Source: Paramacrobiotus metropolitanus
Taxonomy: Eukaryota > Tardigrada > Eutardigrada > Parachela > Macrobiotidae
Length of the DNA: 64,000 bases
Direction: 5' to 3'
NCBI RefSeq assembly: GCF_019649055.1
Contig: NW_026570234.1
Span: 1,116,001 to 1,180,000 of the forward strand
The position numbers and the translations under genes were made by a program. Of this stretch, positions 56,947 to 64,000 are shown piece after piece. The number at the start of each line of letters is the position of its first letter. The stretch's first letter is position 1. The notes beneath the pieces are model-generated. The model ran no database searches and was not told the DNA's origin. It saw only the letters and a program-made list of their open reading frames with translations.

Positions 56947-59900
56947 CTATTTCAAATTCCGGTGTGCTGACAAATCCCGAACTTCGCTAATAATTTTGCT
57001 AGCTTGCTGCAGTGCTTCCAACATTGCCATGGTATTGTTGCGCTGCTCCGTGATGTGCTTTGCTTCATTCAGAACTTCAAATTTATCGGCAATTCCGGGT
57101 GCGTACAACTTGGCCAGAAGAATTCGGCTCAGCTCGTCCTGTAATAATATCATTCCCGATTTCCTATTGATGTCACTGATGCCGAATATCAGCTGTGCGC
57201 TGTACGCTAACAATAGTACTACTATATTATAGTAACTTGTCTTGCCGTGGGCGCAAGTGAATTTCGTCGGCTTTCCCATGATTCATGATGACTGTAGAAG
57301 CAAATGGCGGCCCAGTTCGGTCGTAGTTCATACTTGAAGTTTTTCGAATCAGCTTAAAATTTGTTAAATGAAACAAATACCTTCGTGGTTTCGATAAGCG
57401 AATGCACAATGGCTTTTGGCACAATATCGAATATGGTTTTCTGGACAATGGCGAAGTACTTTGTCACCAGTGTTTTCATCAGTTCGACATCTTCCATTTC
57501 GCGCGGCGGAATGTTTCCGGGATCAAACTCTTCAATCTGCAGTATCGAAACCACGAAATCTGACATCGAATTTCTATTAAACTAAACTAACAATTTACCG
57601 AAGCGTCATTTCGCCTACATGAAAAAATCATTACACAAATATACCTCGGTCAAAAAGTTGGCTTCCCGCTCTGTTCCATCTCCCAAACCGAAAATTGATC
57701 GACTAGACTTGTTTCGGCCGTTTTTCCCACGAGAAGGAGGCACCAGGGGACTGAAGTAACCAGGTGGTTGCACTGGTAGTGGTGCCTTTTTGGCTCCATT
57801 GCGTTGGGTGTTGCTTGAATCTACGAGAGTAAGAGTATTTATAGCAAAGCATCACCGCAGATCATACAACCTGGACAGTTGGGGTTTAAAAGTTTAAGGT
57901 AAGGTAGGGCAGACTATGGCTACGGTTGCAGTTATAAAGAACAGCACACACTGTCGTTACAAATCATCCAATTTTAAAGTGACTGAAATTAGCACTTTCA
58001 GGCAATATTAAAATCATCACTAAAATACCTGTACTGGATTTGTCGTGATTTTTCTCTGCTCGAGCTGCCGAGCGTTCCTCCAGTAAACTTTCCATTTCGT
58101 CACAGAAGTCCGGATGTTTAGTATTGATATAAGACACTTCGATCTGAAATAAGGTATGAACTATGAAGTGCTATTTCACTTATGATAATGAGAAACGACT
58201 TCGATTTCCGGTACATACATCCACCAGGTATTTGACCATTGCCCGGGTTGATTCGGCCTGCTGCTTGATGAACTCGTTTACAACACGAAGCACGCTGTCA
58301 CAAAATTTGGGATATTTTTGGAATTCTCGCTAAAACAAGTTAAATGAACAGTTCACAAATTACTTGAATGTTTCACATGAAAGTTACTTATGTAAGTCAT
58401 TACAAATCACCTGGATCTCTTTCCCGCAACGCTGAATAATGCGCTGCATTTCTTCGTAAACAAGGTCAACACATTCGAGGCACGGTTGCAGCATGTGGCC
58501 AATCTGGTCTTTGGCCAGTGTGCGAAACGCCATGTCAGGCACCGTCAGCGGAGGATACAATCCCTACAGCGGCGCAGACATGCATCTTACTGTCAGTATT
58601 CAAGCTTTCCATCGTGAATTAACGTATTGAAACTTCTTCTCACCGCTGCTCCACGAAGCGTCAAAACTATATTCTTTAGTTCCAAACCATCCAGGGCTTC
58701 AACAGCAAATAAATGCTCTTGAAAAATATTCTGGAATATTTCGACACTGATCATGGCTCCGCCTTTCAACTTGTTGGCGTCCACTTCGACACTGGTGCCA
58801 TCCACTGTGGAGCTGTACGCTTTAACGAATTCCGTTATCAAACGTATAAGATGGCCTTCCTTGTCGGTGACAGGCTGTCCCAAATCCTCCATTATGTTCT
58901 TATGTGCTAGAGTCAATTTGCTGATTTGCTCCTTGAGATCCGGTAAACGATCCCGAATGTGTGACATTAACAACTACGAAGAGAGCAACACCGGTATGTC
59001 AGACGCGGAATATTACAGATCGCAAGAAGTATTGTAGTCATGGGTAGCAGGAAGGAAATGCAGTAGTAGGTACAATGAGTACTATGTATACTTCTATAAA
59101 TATAAATATCTACATACAGTACATGCTGTAGATATAAAATAGTTTTCTGAACAAGGAATCAAGTATTATTTGTTTCGCTTACGTTGTTAAGAGTTCGGCT
59201 CAGGAAAATCGTGCCATGCTGATGCGCAAGTTCCGAATAATGTTTCATCAGGAATGTCTTTTCGTCCTTGAGCGCATTTAAAATTGCCTGAAATGTAGTA
59301 CAGTACAATACACGTAATATAGGAAGTTCTGAAGAAAATACACTGAAAATCACGAATTAATTGTGAAAGGTCGGAATCATTACGGCCCGTCAATTGTGCA
59401 AGACAACAACCGATATGTTTAGTAGAAGTACAGTACTCTATATTTTGAACATTTCTTCCATGCCACTCTTGTTATGTAATACAGTACATACTTTGTTAGT
59501 GTTGATATCCTGCTGCGAACGATTGACCACACCAATGATTCCCAGTTTAACCGGGATAACACCGCCGCTCAGAACGTCCCGTGCATCGGTTCCTTTATCC
59601 ATCAAATCCAGTTTGGTGATTACCGCAAGTGTGCGCTTTCCTGGAATACGTACAGAGTAGATACTCGGAACACTTAAATTTTATTGTACGACCAAACTAA
59701 AAATACAGATGCTAGCATGCAGCAATACGAATGTACAACTACATAGTAAAACACTAATCGAGACCACTGTTTACTTCGTTAAAAAAAATTGATAAATAAA
59801 ATGAATGAATCAAAGCATTATTGTAAGGTACCTTCCGGATCGACCGCTTTTGCCAGCTTCAGCGCTTCCGACGTGGCCATGTCCACATTGGCTGGTGTTA

Positions 59901-61280
59901 CCGCCAAAATAAGAGAATTGGGGTTCTTGATGTAGGTCATAATCAGTTTAGTGATCTGATCTTCTATGTCGCGAGGCTGATCGCCAACGGGATTCTGAAA
60001 ACAACGCACCGCGTCGATTACTTATTTTTTCCATGTTTTTCAGTGCTAATTCAGGATTAAGTGTTACAGTATTTTAGAAGCTTAATTGTCAAAAACTCGT
60101 CAGCCAGATGAAAGTTAGTCTAAGAGCAAGGCTCACCTTTGTCAGCCCAGGCAGATCGACCAGTGTCAGATTAACAACCGACTCCGAAAATATTCTCAAG
60201 TTTATGGGTTTGCTTCCAATGCCCTAAAGACGGTTATTCGTAGCGAAATGAATGCACCTATACCGGTGAAACGGCATTCTTACTTTGTTTTTCCCCATAA
60301 CCCGGTCGGTTTCATCGTTGATTTCCTTCCGAACGTCATCGAAGCTAGTGTACAATTTGTTCTCATCGTGAAGAAACAAACCAAATTCCTTCTTGCCGCT
60401 GCTGCCTGGGATATTCTTTAATAGTTCACCTAACAAAAATACAAGTATCAGGCATCTGCCAAATGAAAACTACTGATTTATAAAAGAAAAAAGCTTGAAA
60501 TATTATGGAAAAATACGGTTTCATACGAGCATTGTTGCAGAAGCAGGAAAAGGTCGCAAAAATTATGCACTTGCCTCCGCAAGTGAACCTGGTTATACGA
60601 GTACGCGTATGATACAAATTACAAATCACCTATTTACAAAACTTTGTACAGATGGCATAATTTTCTCAGTTTTCTGCACGTAAACTTATAAATTTTCTCG
60701 CATCATAATCTTATTCTTTAAAGAACTGAAAAATCAGAAACATCCATACCGTAGCGACTTTTGCTGTCGTCATCCCAGTGGATGAGCTGCAATACAAGGG
60801 GCAGTCGGGTAACCAATCCTTGTCCGCGCGGCAGGAAATCGCGACCAACCAAGCTTTCCAATACAGAGCTTTTTCCGGCGCTCTGCAATGAAACAAAGGT
60901 ACCTGGTAGCCGTTGTTTTTTTCTGTTTGACATCTAACCGATTCTAACGATCATTAATTTAGACGACTAAACGACTAACGATGACTAAATGGCTAACAAT
61001 TAATTTCGTCCTTTAAATTTTACAAACATTCTTAAAGTTAATCAAAATCAGTAAGAAAATATCCACAATTTAAGAAAATCCAAAATCGGACGAGAGTAAT
61101 GCAATAATTGAAACATTTTTAAAATTTTTAGAACAAAGGTGCCGTAGTTGTACTTTGTACCTGTGCTCCAACCACTATGATTTGCGGGAGGTTAATAGCC
61201 TCTAGGTTGGTAATGCCGGCTTTGCTGAAAACATCTTGGAGCTTGTTAATAACAGGGATAAGGGCCTCCAACCCTTCCAT
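56947..61280 (-). CDS. Drp1: Dynamin-1-like protein (Drp1), mitochondrial/peroxisomal fission GTPase
   Basis: Fourteen minus-strand exons: 61280-61161, 60882-60750, 60429-60284, 60223-60137, 59994-59832, 59640-59492, 59287-59183, 58973-58644, 58563-58411, 58329-58219, 58143-58029, 57820-57645, 57536-57381, 57138-56947. All phases agree, 711 residues, close to the family's usual 700-740. Drp1 oligomerises on mitochondria and uses GTP to constrict them. Visible: [18 protein letters not shown] start, P-loop GAQSAGKSS (38-46), LPRG switch, LVDLPGLTK (154-162), VITKLDLMD and VVNRSQQD. The stalk follows, then a variable region lacking a lipid-binding PH domain (which separates it from classical dynamin), and the C-terminal GED with [10 protein letters not shown] and [13 protein letters not shown]. 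The P-loop has Ala where vertebrate Drp1 has Ser. No damage is visible. Confidence 0.95.
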
Positions 61281-62459
61281 GGTTCCTCCCAAGTCCCAGC
61301 AAAAAAACCAATTGACACTAACAACAAGACCAAAGGTCACTGTAAAAGACGCTTTACTGTAGGACACCCAAAAATTTCAGTGTTTTTTAGGCAGGTGCTA
61401 GTTTCCAGAGTGGAAATTAATGTCAAAAACGAAAAGACTGAAGTAAAAGAAAAGACGAACCTGGAAGTTTGAAACACTACTGCAATACGAGCTGGAGCTT
61501 TTATCGTATTCTTCAACTGACAACTGACAAGGTAGAAGCAAAAAGCAGTGCAGTGAATGCGGGCTGGATCAATCAACGCACGAGATTACACTGATTTGTG
61601 GTAACAAGGCTTAAAAAACGCCACTCAATGCACACAAAGAAATCTTCGGAACTCATCCCTGGCGCTGAAAAAAACTGGCTGCACGTGGTCAGTGGTGACG
61701 TGCTCGCCGCTCGGTACCTGGATCTGCTTAACAAAGGCGTGACAAGTTGCTCTGATTGGCGGATTGGGCGTGAGATCGTGGAAGTGCTGAACACAAAAAA
61801 CTGATACAAGTACAGGACTGCCGGTGCAATCTTTGGTCCCATGCCTTCTCGTAGGGAAAACTCAAAACAGCATGATTTTTAATTAAAATGTAATTTTAAT
61901 TTACCATCAAAATGTAATTTTAATTAGCACATATTAAGTAACATTAATTAACACATATTAAGTGAGCGAAGCTCCCCTGTATAGATATATCATATATATC
62001 TATATATACTTCGAGTATGTATATATACAAGCATTGTGAATGTTATTACTGCACTTATTGTTATTAAGAATGTTATTATTTTAATACGTACGTAGTAGTT
62101 TTGAACTTTTGGTATTCACTATTCACAACGTGAGGGGGATGCGCTTCCCGGCTGTCATTTGCTGAAAGTTTCGCTCCATAAAACGTTTACTTTTTACTTT
62201 TCCTGGCAGCCTGCCACGGTGCCGCTACAGATATTATAATTTATAGACTTTCAATCTCAATAATTAAAGTGCTTAAAAATAGGTAAATAGATTCTGAAAA
62301 AGTGTGCACAAATCTTTGATGTGAACAATATCAGGCAGTTAGGAACTGCAGAAAACAACTGTCTTCAGTCAGGTACTACTGTAAATCACATGAAAAATGA
62401 ACCAACCGTTTTGAAAAATTATCAGTCTGTCTGTACATTATACGGACATTTCGTTGTAT
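61281..62459. other. Gap between the ARL13-like 3' end and the Drp1 start
   Basis: It includes the Drp1 promoter, an AT-rich stretch with direct repeats (AAAATGTAATTTTAATT twice at 61885-61925, ACACATATTAAGT-like twice at about 61926-61964) and a TATA-type microsatellite at about 61981-62030. No gene is supported. Confidence 0.45.
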
Positions 62460-63498
62460 CTACAGTATCCCATTGGGCAAGCTGAGACGTTTTCTGGTTA
62501 TATTATCCGCCATCCTCTTGTACAACGGTGGTCGCGAAAGTTTAGGTTTGTAGATTTGCACGACGTCTTCCGTATCCGATATGATAATATCACCATTATC
62601 TGGCGGAACATCGGGGACATCATCGTTGTGAAGGGCTTTCAGATTGATGACCGATGGCCATTTCGTGTCGGTCTGCTTACTGGTCGGTGTGGTAGTAGTG
62701 TTGACGACGGGATCGATAACAACATCTTCCGATGCAGCATCCTCGGCTATCATTTTCAGGTTGGGCTCGGATTTGGATATTGACAAGGTCGACTTGCTGG
62801 GTGCCGGCTGCTGCACGGTGGACGCCGTATGATTTATGCCATTTGGCACATTAACACGGACGGTGCTGCTATCATTAAGCGCTGTGTTCACATCGTTTTT
62901 CACAGCGATTGTCTCTTTTTCAATACGCTGTAGGTGTTCGGCTAAGGGAATAAAGGTTTCCGGTACAATATTATCATCATCATCCGCTGCGTCATTCTCC
63001 GCGGCTTCACGCGCCGCTTTAAAACGCAACATCCTTTCCTGGCGCTCCTCTTCCTCCTGTTCAATTTGATGCCGGGAATCCAGTTGGACTTTCATATGCA
63101 GTGACGGGTAACTGTCCTCAATGCGCCGAACAATCCACATTAGAGATTCTTCGAGATTTTTCCAGCACAGCTGTCGTTTCATGGGTGCTGATCGAATTAG
63201 TTCTTTTTCGCGGATACAGACGGGGAAGACTTTGTAGGGAATGGAGTATTTCTCAAGAAACTCTTTAATGTCAACGCGTGCTTGCAGCTCACTTTCATTA
63301 ATATTGGGTTTTACATCCTGCAAGGATTAAAGAAGGATGTTACTTTTTTTCGGTTCCACTTGCCCACTTACAAGTATCAAACATAAGAGAATCAATAATT
63401 ATTAGGCGAAACTAAATTAAAGCATACGGAGACACGCATGTACAGTACATACTTACGCATACGGCTGTAACGATAATAATTTCAAAATCAATAAGCAT
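62460..63498 (-). CDS. 3' part of an ARL13-like protein gene (5' exons probably outside the window)
   Basis: The last exon, 63317-62460, opens after TTTAATCCTTGCAG in phase 0 and encodes 285 residues to a TAA. It begins DVKPNINESELQARVDI, fitting the segment after the NKQD motif of ARL GTPases. It continues with LEESLMWIVRRIEDSYP and a Glu/Arg-rich coiled coil (QEEEERQERMLRFKAARE), the layout of ARL13B, a ciliary GTPase. A low-complexity Thr/Pro/Asp tail follows. The P-loop and switch regions are not present. A 14-codon piece at 63498-63457 (MLIDFEIIIVTAVC, donor GTAAGT, phase 0) could be a start exon of a GTPase-less protein, but it does not supply NKQ, so I think the true upstream exon lies beyond 64000 or was missed. 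Confidence 0.5.
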
Positions 63499-64000
63499 GT
63501 TCAATGGCTGCGCGCGACAGTAAGTATTAATGCGTTTGTTAAAAACTCCAGTATATAGGGAAAGGTTGGGTCACAGCCCAATACGTAGTCACTAGTCACT
63601 GTGGTCAGTAGTACTCATAATACTGGGAATTGTAGTGTTCGCTAAAACACAGGGCAGTGTCTGTTAGCGTTAAGCCAGCTCTATCCGAGTATTTTTTGAT
63701 AATTAATCTCGTTTTACAAATATTTTAAAATCTTTAAAGCTGTTATAATATTTGAGCAGCCTCCCGATTGACTTCAGGCGATACGACATGGATTGCGTAG
63801 TTTTTACTGTTTAGTCGTAAGCCGTTATAAAAACAATTCACCTTTTTTCGGCATTACTTGTTGAATGTTGACACAAGTGTGTAAAATTGTAAATGCGGTT
63901 ACGCTCGTTATGCATTTCCCAGTCACGGTTCGAAATTTTAGTCCGTTATTTTTTAAAATTTTGTCATTTATTTTCCAAATTAATCTTCACATATGCCTTC
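63499..64000. other. Right edge; no exon recognised
   Basis: AT-rich sequence, probably an intron or upstream region of the ARL13-like gene. I found no frame supplying GTPase motifs. Confidence 0.3.

Noticed and set aside
63457-63498. MLIDFEIIIVTAVC piece as the definite first exon of the ARL13-like gene
   Set aside because: The splice donor is good and the phase fits, but it does not provide the NKQ expected just before the DVKP text, so I only note it as possible.

Overview
The window is nuclear DNA of an animal: genes are split by many GT-AG introns, the proteins are metazoan (Slo/BK potassium channel, D1-like dopamine receptor, Drp1, RNF38/44-type RING-H2 ligase, NEMP, a GT31 glycosyltransferase), and gaps and introns are AT-rich with few recognisable transposons. 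No bacterial, phage or CRISPR architecture is present. My best guess is a small ecdysozoan invertebrate, probably a tardigrade. That guess rests mainly on an SH3-like plus F-box-like protein whose form I associate, unverified, with tardigrade genomes.

Layout: a gene start runs off the left edge (1-108, -). NEMP follows at 1549-3096 (+), tail to tail with a 26-exon BK-type channel gene (3427-11103, -). A sparse stretch leads to an RNF38/44-like gene with long introns (16875-26157, +). Then come a small secreted or GPI-anchor-like protein (26983-27555, -), a GT31 glycosyltransferase (28517-30212, +) and a probable two-pass membrane protein (30899-31399, +). An accessory zone (32.6-44.7 kb) holds a probable three-exon SH3-like/F-box-like gene (32644-39429, -), whose long intron carries a Harbinger-type transposase remnant and a large inverted repeat, plus several palindromes. 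A short Rdx/thioredoxin-like gene (44729-45863, -), a D1-like dopamine receptor (47102-54305, -), Drp1 (56947-61280, -) and the last exons of an ARL13-like gene (62460-63498, -) complete the window.

Most notable is the BK-family gene. Its 26 exons join into one uninterrupted frame of 1,291 residues, and the calcium bowl is preserved. Aligned without gaps, however, the K+ selectivity filter TVGYGD is replaced by LIDLSG, and two of the three S4 arginines are replaced by asparagine. This looks like a retained channel-like protein that should not form a normal K+ pore: a candidate calcium sensor, dominant-negative subunit or pseudo-channel. The neighbouring enzymes echo the theme: the GT31 protein lacks a DxD motif, and the Rdx/thioredoxin-like protein lacks CxxC/CxxU.

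Two otherwise well-conserved genes (NEMP and the dopamine receptor) each need exactly one extra base in a transmembrane segment to read through. Base-level assembly errors are the simplest explanation. All splice sites were chosen by eye from GT/AG consensus, phase agreement and family alignment from memory; no search was run.
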